From Hyphomicrobiales bacterium (GTDB lineage Bacteria > Pseudomonadota > Alphaproteobacteria > Rhizobiales > Xanthobacteraceae), in assembly GCA_017305455.1 (NCBI GenBank), contig JAFKKO010000137.1:1-40116 (forward strand): a stretch of 40,116 bases of DNA. The letters are read 5' to 3'. A program made the position numbers and the translations under genes. The notes beneath the pieces are model-generated. The model worked only from the letters and a program-made list of their open reading frames with translations, was not told the origin of the DNA and searched no databases. This document shows positions 32,548-38,679 of this stretch, piece by piece. Numbering within the stretch: the first letter of the stretch is position 1; the number at the start of each line of letters is the position of its first letter.

Positions 32548-32700
32548 CGACGACAAGCCCGTCTTCATGGCCAAGCGGATCTGACCCTTCTTCAAGAACC
32601 GAAGAGGCTCCAATGGTCGCCAGCGCGCGCATGCAGCGCGGCATCGCCGGCGGGCCAGACATCGGCCGGCGGCTCACAGCTCACCCCGGACGTCTGCCCC
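32537..32700 (+). pseudogene. fdsD: Remnant of fdsD, formate dehydrogenase delta subunit
   Basis: An ATG at 32537 overlaps the end of fdhD. It reads MSHNDDKPVFMAKRI before a TGA at 32582-32584, and beyond the stop PFFKNR continues in the same frame. Intact FdsD proteins (about 70 residues, directly after fdhD) begin in the same way, with a D-K-x-V-x-M-A-x-x-I core and then FF. Further on, 32668-32693 in another frame reads AGGSQLTPDV, similar to the FdsD tail. So this is a stop-broken and frameshifted fdsD in its normal operon place. The middle part is too decayed to align by eye. Confidence 0.65.
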
Positions 32701-32720
32701 AATAAAATACCGGCATAGCG

Positions 32721-32763
32721 GCACCGCGAAGTTCTGCCTGCGCGGATGTCGGTGCGGGTTTTT
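32721..32763 (+). terminator. Probable terminator of the old fds operon
   Basis: GCACCG (32721-32726) pairs with CGGTGC (32750-32755), with further GC pairing inside, followed by GGGTTTTT. It is placed just where transcription of an operon ending in fdsD would stop. Confidence 0.5.
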
Positions 32764-33009
32764 CGATTGCGCCTTTTGAATTTCGATCGTCGTGCGATGC
32801 AATAATCGCGACGCAACAAATAATGCACCGCAATACATCGACCTGCGAGTCATGCCGCGATGTGGATAGCCCGCGGGCATCCGCCCTTGTTCGCTGCGAC
32901 AGAACGCCTCAATCCTGCGCTTTTGGTTAAATTTTCCACTCCGCCGCGTCATCACTGACATACTAGCCGTGGGGCAGATAACCCTAAGAACAATACTGGG
33001 AGGCTGAGA
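32764..33009 (+). other. Non-coding leader of the antiporter gene
   Basis: About 246 bases without a supportable gene. It is lower in GC than its surroundings, and must carry the promoter of the oxalate/formate antiporter. I see no clear sigma-70, EcfG or SOS match. GGGAGG (32999-33004) just before the ATG at 33010 is a strong ribosome-binding site. Confidence 0.4.
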
Positions 33010-34296
33010 ATGTCTGTTACGTTAAAGGATACTGAATCCATAGCGAGTAATACCAGCGCACGCTGGATCCAGCTTGCGCTTGGCGTGATTGCCATGATGG
33101 CGATCTCAAGTCCGCAATACGTCTGGACACTGTTCGTCAAATCATTTCAGACCACGACCGGCGCGACATTGCCGGCCATCCAGGTCACCTTTTCCCTTCT
33201 CATCGTCCTGCAAACCTGGTTCTCGCCGGCGCAAGGCTGGCTGGTCGACAGGTTCGGTCCGAGACTCCTGATCGCCTTCGGCGGCGCGCTGTCCGGCCTT
33301 GGCTGGGTCCTGTCCGCCAACATCACTTCGCTGACCGGCCTGTACCTGACCTACGGCCTGTTCTGCGGCATCGGTACCGGCATCGTCTATGTCGGCATCA
33401 TCGGCCTGATGGTGCGCTGGTTCCCGGACCGTCGCGGCTTCGCCACCGGCATGGTGGCCGCGGGCTACGGCTTCGGCGCGATCCTGACCACCTTCCCGAT
33501 CGACACGATGCTGAAGACCTCCGGCGCGCAATCGACGCTGGTGACCTTCGGCATCATCCTCGGCATCGTCGGCGTGCTCGCCGCGCTCGGCTTGCGCAAT
33601 CCGGAAGCGCATGAAACCAGCGCCGCCAAAGCCAACATCTCGGCGAAGGTCAAGACCTCGGTGCGTGATTTCACGCCGAAGGAGATGCTGAAGACGCCGC
33701 TGTTCTGGCTGATGTTCGTGATGATGACCATGATGTCCACCGGCGGCCTGATGGTGATCTCGCAGTTCGCCAACTTCACCCGCGATTTCGGCGTCGCCGA
33801 CGTGATGATCTGGGGCCTTGCGGCGCTGCCGCTCGCGCTCACCGTGGACCGCATCACCAACGGCCTCACCCGTCCGTTCTTCGGCTGGGTGTCGGACCGC
33901 ATCGGCCGCGAGAACACCATGGGCATCGCCTTCATCCTCGAAGGCTTCGCCATCGGCCTGATGGTGCTCTATCGCGAGAACGCACTCGCGGTGGTGCTCT
34001 TGTCCGGCCTCGTGTTCTTCGGCTGGGGTGAGATCTTCTCGCTGTTCCCATCGACGCTGACCGACACGTTCGGCACCAAGAACGCCACCACCAATTACGG
34101 CTTCCTCTACATGGCGCAGGGCGTTGGCTCGGTGCTCGGCGGCCCGGTGGCGGCACTCTTGCGCGAATCCACCGGAAGCTGGCTGCCGGTGTTCGGCCTG
34201 ATCATTTTCATGGACATCCTGACCGGCCTGCTGGCCTTGTCCGTGCTAAAATCATGGCGTCGAGACTGGTTCGAACGTCACCGGCACGCCGCCTAG
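33010..34296 (+). CDS. oxlT: MFS transporter, oxalate/formate antiporter family
   Basis: A 428-residue inner-membrane protein with about 12 predicted helices in two six-helix halves joined by a charged loop (residues 200-225, with AKANISAKVKTSVRDF). Seen are the MFS motif DRFGPRLLIAFGG after helix 2 and VSDRIGREN after helix 8. The stretch MVRWFPDRRGFATGMVAAGYGFGA is typical of the oxalate/formate antiporter group (OxlT-like), which trades oxalate for formate. The neighbouring formate dehydrogenase remnants agree with that, but members of this family also carry other carboxylates. ATG at 33010 with a strong ribosome site. A long inverted repeat follows the stop. Confidence 0.85.
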   Translation: MSVTLKDTESIASNTSARWIQLALGVIAMMAISSPQYVWTLFVKSFQTTTGATLPAIQVTFSLLIVLQTWFSPAQGWLVDRFGPRLLIAFGGALSGLGWVLSANITSLTGLYLTYGLFCGIGTGIVYVGIIGLMVRWFPDRRGFATGMVAAGYGFGAILTTFPIDTMLKTSGAQSTLVTFGIILGIVGVLAALGLRNPEAHETSAAKANISAKVKTSVRDFTPKEMLKTPLFWLMFVMMTMMSTGGLMVISQFANFTRDFGVADVMIWGLAALPLALTVDRITNGLTRPFFGWVSDRIGRENTMGIAFILEGFAIGLMVLYRENALAVVLLSGLVFFGWGEIFSLFPSTLTDTFGTKNATTNYGFLYMAQGVGSVLGGPVAALLRESTGSWLPVFGLIIFMDILTGLLALSVLKSWRRDWFERHRHAA

Positions 34297-34302
34297 CGGA
34301 GC

Positions 34303-34352
34303 GGATTTGACCTTCGCTCCCGTCCTACCGCGGGCCTGCGAAGGTCAAATCC
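34303..34352. repeat. 15-bp perfect inverted repeat after the antiporter gene
   Basis: GGATTTGACCTTCGC (34303-34317) and its exact complement (34338-34352) enclose a 20-base loop that itself holds CCCG and CGGG. It starts seven bases after the antiporter stop. No T tract follows, so it may be a hairpin that protects or processes mRNA, or part of a repeat, rather than a standard terminator. Confidence 0.7.
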
Positions 34353-34464
34353 AAAGCCCTCCTGGTGCCTTATATTGCTGGTGGGTTCTTCGATTCCGGC
34401 ACGCGCGTCGCTGAAACCGGCGCGGATGCGCAGGATCGCACCATCAGGCGTCTCACCCGCAGGG

Positions 34465-34490
34465 ATGCCCGGCCGGTGGCCGGGCATTTC
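34465..34490 (+). terminator. Strong GC hairpin in the antiporter-ggt gap
   Basis: ATGCCCGGCC (34465-34474), loop GGT, GGCCGGGCAT (34478-34487), then TTTCC. The 10-bp perfect stem looks like an intrinsic terminator with a short T run. The 110 bases before it have no gene but show further pairing potential: CCTGGTGC near 34361 can pair with GCACCATCAGG near 34437. They could thus be a small RNA or a leader element ended by this hairpin. Confidence 0.5.
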
Positions 34491-34588
34491 CATGTTTGGA
34501 AACGCCGTCTTTTTGGTCTAAAAGGCCAATGAAGATTTCTCTTACTTAACTCCCGCCACGGCGGGCCCCAACCTGTTGGACTGAAGCG

Positions 34589-36178
34589 ATGCTGAACACT
34601 CCCCGTTCCCGCCGCGGCATGGTGACCGCTCCCCATCATCTCGCCAGCGAGGCTGGCCTGCGCGTGCTGCGCGAAGGCGGCAACGCCATCGAAGCGATGA
34701 TCGCGATCGCGGCCAATCTCGCCGTGGTCTATCCGCACATGAACTCGATCGGCGGCGATGGTTTCTGGCTGATCAGCGTTGACGGCAAGCCGCCGGTCGC
34801 GATCGACGCCTGCGGCGCCGCGGCCAGAGCCGCGACCGTCGATCTCTACAAGTCCAAGGGCCTCACCGCGATTCCCGAGCGCGGCCCCCTCGCCGCCAAC
34901 ACCGTGGCCGGCACGCTGTCGGGCTGGGCCGAGGCCTATGCGCTGAGCCGGGAAATCGGCGGCAAGCTGCCGCTGTCGCGCCTCCTCGAAGACGCGGTGT
35001 GGTCGGCCGAAAACGGCTTCGCCGTCACCGTCAGCCAGCGCGAACTCACCGAAAGCAAGCTCGCCGGCCTCAAGGACGCGCCGGGCTTCGCCAGCCACTT
35101 CCTGAACGGCGGCAAGGCGCCGCGCGAGGGTTCGGTGATGAAGCTCGCAGCGCTCGGCAAGACGCTGCGGCAGATCGGCGAACGCGGCCCGATGGACGCC
35201 TATCAGGGCGCGCTCGCCAAGGAGATCGCGGCGGATCTGGCGCGCATCGGCTCGCCGGTGACGCTGGACGACCTCGCCGCGCACAAGGTGCAGCGCCGCG
35301 AGGCGATCTCGGTGCCGGTCAAGGGCGCGCGGCTGTTCAACTTCCCGCCGCCGACCCAGGGCCTCGCCTCGCTGATGATCCTGGCGCTGTTCGAGCGCCT
35401 CAACGTCGCCGAATGCGAGAGCTTCGACTACCTGCACGGCATCGTCGAATCCACCAAGCAGGCGTTCCTGGTGCGCGATGCCGTGGTCTGCGACCCGGCG
35501 CACATGAAGGAGCGCTGCGAGGACTATCTGACCAAGGAAAAGCTCGACGAACTCGCCGGACGGATCGACCGCAAGCGCGCGATGCCCTGGCCTTACGTCG
35601 CCAATCCGGGTGACACCGTGTGGGCCGGCGCGATCGACGGCAACGGCGTGTCGGTCTCCTTCATCCAGAGCGTCTATTTCGAATTCGGCTCGGGCTGCAC
35701 GCTCGATAATTCCGCCATCGTCTGGCAGAACCGCGGCTCCAGCTTCGTGCTCGACGGCGATGGCCCGCGCGCGCTGCGCCCCGGCCGCAAGCCGTTCCAC
35801 ACTCTCAACCCGGCGATGGCGCTGTTCGACGACGGCCGTCGCATGGTCTACGGCAACATGGGCGGCGAAGGCCAGCCGCAGACCCAGTCGGCGATCTTCA
35901 GCCGCTACGCGATCTACGGTCAGGGTCTGCAGCAGGCCGTCACCGCGCCGCGCTGGCTGCTCGGCAAGACCTGGGGCGACGCCACCGTGACGCTGAAGCT
36001 GGAGAGCCGGTTCGACCCGGCGCTGATCCAGGCGATGCGCGACGCCGGCCACGACATCGAGGTGCTGCCCGACTTCACCTCGACCATGGGCCATGGCGGC
36101 GCCGTGGTGCGCCACCCCGACAGCGTGTTCGAAGGCGCCACCGACCCGCGCAGCGACGGCGCGGCGGCGGGGTTCTGA
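34589..36178 (+). CDS. ggt: Gamma-glutamyltransferase family protein
   Basis: A 529-residue N-terminal-nucleophile hydrolase that should cleave itself into two subunits before the catalytic threonine, here T343 in PGDTVWAGAIDGNG. The N-terminal APHHLASEAGLRVLREGGNAIEAM and IGGDGFWLI are family blocks. EFGSGCTLDN and NMGGEGQPQTQSAIFS belong to the small subunit. No signal peptide is seen, so it is probably cytoplasmic, unlike the periplasmic glutathione-cleaving GGT of E. coli. The substrate (glutathione, another gamma-glutamyl compound, or a cephalosporin-like amide) cannot be told. ATG at 34589. Confidence 0.88.
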   Translation: MLNTPRSRRGMVTAPHHLASEAGLRVLREGGNAIEAMIAIAANLAVVYPHMNSIGGDGFWLISVDGKPPVAIDACGAAARAATVDLYKSKGLTAIPERGPLAANTVAGTLSGWAEAYALSREIGGKLPLSRLLEDAVWSAENGFAVTVSQRELTESKLAGLKDAPGFASHFLNGGKAPREGSVMKLAALGKTLRQIGERGPMDAYQGALAKEIAADLARIGSPVTLDDLAAHKVQRREAISVPVKGARLFNFPPPTQGLASLMILALFERLNVAECESFDYLHGIVESTKQAFLVRDAVVCDPAHMKERCEDYLTKEKLDELAGRIDRKRAMPWPYVANPGDTVWAGAIDGNGVSVSFIQSVYFEFGSGCTLDNSAIVWQNRGSSFVLDGDGPRALRPGRKPFHTLNPAMALFDDGRRMVYGNMGGEGQPQTQSAIFSRYAIYGQGLQQAVTAPRWLLGKTWGDATVTLKLESRFDPALIQAMRDAGHDIEVLPDFTSTMGHGGAVVRHPDSVFEGATDPRSDGAAAGF

Positions 36179-36213
36179 TCTTCAGAGGCTGATTCAGCGT
36201 GTTTGTTGGAACT

Positions 36214-36302
36214 CGTCATGGCCGGGCTTGACCCGGCCATCCACGTCTTTCTTACCGATCCTTCGTGAAGGCGTGGATCACCGGGGCAAGCCCGGTGATG
36301 AC
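36214..36302. repeat. Dispersed palindromic repeat (CGTCATGGCCGGG family), copy 1
   Basis: The left arm CGTCATGGCCGGGCTTG runs to CCATCCACG. The right arm starts GCGTGGATCACCGGGG and ends GGTGATGACG. The arms are near-complementary around a centre near 36258. It belongs to a family of intergenic repeats common in Bradyrhizobium-like genomes. A second copy lies at 37374-37495. Confidence 0.75.
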
Positions 36303-36357
36303 GATGGAGAGGCCAGCCCGGGTTTCCCTCCGCGCTCGCGGCCATTATAAGGGCGCG

Positions 36358-37125
36358 ATGTCGTACAAGGTCGCCGCCTTCTATCAGTTCGTGCCATTGC
36401 CGGACTTCGAGGCCCTGCGCGAGCCGCTGCGCAACATGTGCGCGGCGCTCGGCATCAAGGGCATCGTGCTGCTCGCCGCCGAGGGCATCAACGGCACCGT
36501 GGCCGGCAGCGCGGTGGCGATCGACGCGCTGATCAACCAGTTGCGCTGCGGCGCGCTGTTCGGCGGCCGGCTCGACAATCTCGAACTGAAATTCTCCGCG
36601 GCGGCGCAGATGCCGTTCCAGCGTCTCAAGGTCCGGCTCAAGAAGGAGATCGTGATGCTGCGCGACGAAGCCACCGACCCGAACGCGCGGGTCGGCACTT
36701 ATGTCGAAGCGCAGAACTGGAACGAGCTGATCGCGCGGCCGGATGTCGTGCTGCTCGACACCCGCAACCAGTTCGAGGTCGAGATGGGCACGTTCGCCGG
36801 CGCGACCGATCCCAAGATCACCAGCTTCAGCCAGTTCAAGGATTACGCCGACCGCGCGCTGGATCCCGCGCGCGACAAGGCGATTGCGATGTTCTGCACC
36901 GGCGGCATCCGCTGCGAGAAGGCGAGCTCCTATCTGCTGGCGCGCGGCTTTGCGCAGGTCTATCACCTCAAGGGCGGCATCCTGAAATATCTCGAGGAAA
37001 TTCCCGAGGAGCAGAGCCGCTGGCAGGGCGAATGCTTCGTGTTCGATCAGCGCATCGCGCTCGGCCATGGCCTGGTCGAACGCGCGCAGCAAACCGAACA
37101 AGCGAATGAGGATGGCGATGACTGA
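36358..37125 (+). CDS. trhO: tRNA uridine(34) hydroxylase TrhO (rhodanese-like)
   Basis: A 255-residue UPF0176/TrhO protein that hydroxylates U34 in tRNA anticodons, the oxygen-dependent route to 5-hydroxyuridine. An N-terminal acylphosphatase-like domain (residues 1-95, with GIVLLAAEGINGTVAG) precedes a rhodanese domain. The rhodanese active loop is FCTGGIRCEKAS with Cys180 and Cys186. VLLDTRNQFEVEMGTFAGA is the typical rhodanese entry block. ATG at 36358. The end overlaps the slyX start by eight bases. Confidence 0.92.
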   Translation: MSYKVAAFYQFVPLPDFEALREPLRNMCAALGIKGIVLLAAEGINGTVAGSAVAIDALINQLRCGALFGGRLDNLELKFSAAAQMPFQRLKVRLKKEIVMLRDEATDPNARVGTYVEAQNWNELIARPDVVLLDTRNQFEVEMGTFAGATDPKITSFSQFKDYADRALDPARDKAIAMFCTGGIRCEKASSYLLARGFAQVYHLKGGILKYLEEIPEEQSRWQGECFVFDQRIALGHGLVERAQQTEQANEDGDD

Positions 37126-37339
37126 GCTTCCGCTCCCTGAAGCGCGCATCGAAGCGCTGGAGATGCGCGTCGCCTATCAGGAGCAGACCATCGAGGCGCT
37201 CAATCAGGCGCTGACCGCGCAGTGGCAAGAGATCGACCGCCTGACGCGCGAACTGGTGCGGCTCGGCGACCGCCTCGCCGCCGCCGAAAACGCGATCCCG
37301 GCCTCGCCCGGCGACGAACCGCCGCCGCCGCATTATTGA
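37118..37339 (+). CDS. slyX: SlyX family protein
   Basis: A 73-residue coiled-coil protein: ARIEALEMRVAYQEQTIEALN, then QEIDRLTRELVRLGDRL, ending in a Pro-rich DEPPPPHY. This is the usual form of SlyX. Its function is not well known; in enterobacteria it lies near slyD. The ATG at 37118 has GAGG six bases upstream and overlaps the end of trhO. ATGs at 37112 and 37106 are also in frame. Confidence 0.88.
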   Translation: MTELPLPEARIEALEMRVAYQEQTIEALNQALTAQWQEIDRLTRELVRLGDRLAAAENAIPASPGDEPPPPHY

Positions 37340-37373
37340 GAGGCGAAGTCGCTTATCACAACGCCCTGTTCAT

Positions 37374-37495
37374 CGTCATGTCCGCGCTTATCGCGGGCAT
37401 CCACGTATTCATGATGGACCAGCAAGGAAGGCGTGGATGGCCGGGTCATAAGGGCGTTTACGCCCGTCTTCGACGGGCTATGCCCGGCCATGACG
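37374..37495. repeat. Dispersed palindromic repeat (CGTCATGGCCGGG family), copy 2 with an inner hairpin
   Basis: The left arm starts CGTCATGTCCGCGC and reaches GGCATCCACG. The right arm has GCGTGGATGGCCGGG and ends GGCCATGACG. The right arm is split by about 30 bases that form their own small stems (GGGCG...CGCCC, CCCGTC...GACGGG). The arms match those of the copy at 36214-36302 in kind but have diverged. Confidence 0.65.
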
Positions 37496-37513
37496 GGCTT
37501 GCCGGATAGCGAT

Positions 37514-37560
37514 CCTCATCCTGAGGAGCATCACACAGTGATTCATCTCGAAGGATGGGG
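37514..37560. repeat. Palindromic repeat (CCTCATCCTGAGGAG family)
   Basis: CCTCATCCTGAGGAGC is followed by a short loop and ATCTCGAAGGATGGGG, whose CCATCCTTCGAGAT complement pairs loosely with the left arm. This is a second, separate dispersed repeat family of these genomes. It lies between slyX and the aldo/keto reductase gene. Confidence 0.55.
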
Positions 37561-37564
37561 CCGT

Positions 37565-37612
37565 GTCCCGGATGCCGTGCAGCGCGTTAGCGATGCACTG
37601 CTGATCCGGGAC
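37565..37612. repeat. Inverted repeat (GTCCCGGAT family)
   Basis: GTCCCGGAT (37565-37573) and ATCCGGGAC (37604-37612) are exact complements around a 30-base centre with further pairing (GTGCAGCG / TGCACTGC). A third repeat family in the same 354-base gap. The rest of that gap, to 37693, shows no gene. Confidence 0.6.
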
Positions 37613-37693
37613 CGTCACAGGCGATGAATATGGAGCGGCCCCGGCTCAGCGGAGCGTCACTGTGTGCCGCACCGCATCCGGGGCACACAACCC

Positions 37694-38554
37694 TTACAAC
37701 ATCGGCAGGTTGCGCGGCTCGCGGCCGCGCGGGAATGCGGCGTCGAGCGCGGCGATCTCGTCCTTACCGAGCACCAGCGCGCCGGCCCTGGCGTTCTCTT
37801 CGGTGTGCTGCTGCGTCGAGGACTTCGGAATGGTGAACACCGCCGGCCGCCGGGTGAGAAACGCCAGCGCCACCTGACGCGGGCTCGCACCGTGCTTCTC
37901 GGCGATCTGCTGCAGCACGCGGCCGCCTTCGGAGCGCGGGTTGGGAAATTCGTTGTGACCGAACGGCGAATACGCCACCACCGCGACGTTGTGGTTCTCG
38001 CACCACGGGATCACCGAATGCTCGATGGCGCGCTCATTGAGATGATACAGCACCTGATTGCACGCGATCGCGCCCTCGCCCGCGACCTCATGCATCTCGG
38101 CGAGATCGGAGGCGTCGAAATTGCTGACGCCCCATGACAGGATCTTGCCCGCCGTCATCAACTCATCAAACGCCGCCACCGTCTCCTCGAACGGATACGA
38201 GCCGCGCCAGTGCAGCAGATAGCAGTCGAGCCGCTCTGTGCGCAGCCGCTTCAGCGAACGCTCGCAGGCGGCGATGGTGCCGCGCCGCGAGGCGTTGCTC
38301 GGCAGCACCTTGGAGACCAGAAACACCTCGTCGCGACGGCCTTCGATAGCGTCAGCGATCACCAGTTCCGCGTCGCCATACATCTCGGCGGTGTCGATAT
38401 GGCTCATGCCGAGATCGAGCCCACGCCGCAGCGCCGCCGCCGCGGTGCCATGATCGCCATGATCGATGTACCAGGTGCCCTGCCCGATCACCGAGGTCGT
38501 GCGGCCGGTGGGGCCGAACAAACGGGTTGGCATCGCGCTGGTCTTGTCCGTCAT
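37694..38554 (-). CDS. Aldo/keto reductase
   Basis: A 286-residue NAD(P)H-dependent reductase with a TIM-barrel fold. The catalytic tetrad is visible: Asp and Tyr in HIDTAEMYGDAE, Lys in FLVSKVLPSN and His in YLLHWRGSYP. WGVSNFDASDL and the C-terminal FTIPKSS (2'-phosphate/cofactor binding) are family blocks. The ATG at 38554 has GGAG seven bases upstream. The frame is open to 38701, but that part runs toward glpD and has no reductase-like sequence. The substrate is unknown. It follows glpD on the same strand after 125 bases that contain a repeat. Confidence 0.9.
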   Translation of the reverse strand: MTDKTSAMPTRLFGPTGRTTSVIGQGTWYIDHGDHGTAAAALRRGLDLGMSHIDTAEMYGDAELVIADAIEGRRDEVFLVSKVLPSNASRRGTIAACERSLKRLRTERLDCYLLHWRGSYPFEETVAAFDELMTAGKILSWGVSNFDASDLAEMHEVAGEGAIACNQVLYHLNERAIEHSVIPWCENHNVAVVAYSPFGHNEFPNPRSEGGRVLQQIAEKHGASPRQVALAFLTRRPAVFTIPKSSTQQHTEENARAGALVLGKDEIAALDAAFPRGREPRNLPML

Positions 38555-38623
38555 CTGGTCACTCCACATCGCCCGATTGCTTTTTGGCTGATCGCTTGTA
38601 GCGGCAAAAGCCGGGCTTTGCAC

Positions 38624-38668
38624 TAGAGCGTTTCCAGCGAAGGGGACCTGGCGCGCATGAAGAAACAT
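38624..38668. repeat. Degenerate copy of the GAGCGTTTTC...GCGAAG repeat
   Basis: CTAGAGCGTTTCCAGCGAAG, then a GGACCTGGCGCGCATGAAGAAAC tail split across 38640-38668, resembles a short intergenic repeat widespread in Bradyrhizobium-type genomes. It sits between glpD and the aldo/keto reductase gene. The family match is by recall only. Confidence 0.4.
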
Positions 38669-38679
38669 ATCGAAAGCTT

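Noticed and set aside
34293-34493. A 66-codon open frame on the - strand in the antiporter-ggt gap.
   Set aside because: It is made of the inverted repeats on both sides, has no good ribosome site and no similarity that I can name; an RNA or repeat structure explains it better.
34370-36115. A 581-codon open frame on the - strand opposite ggt.
   Set aside because: Same kind of GC shadow; the + strand gene has clear catalytic motifs over the whole length.
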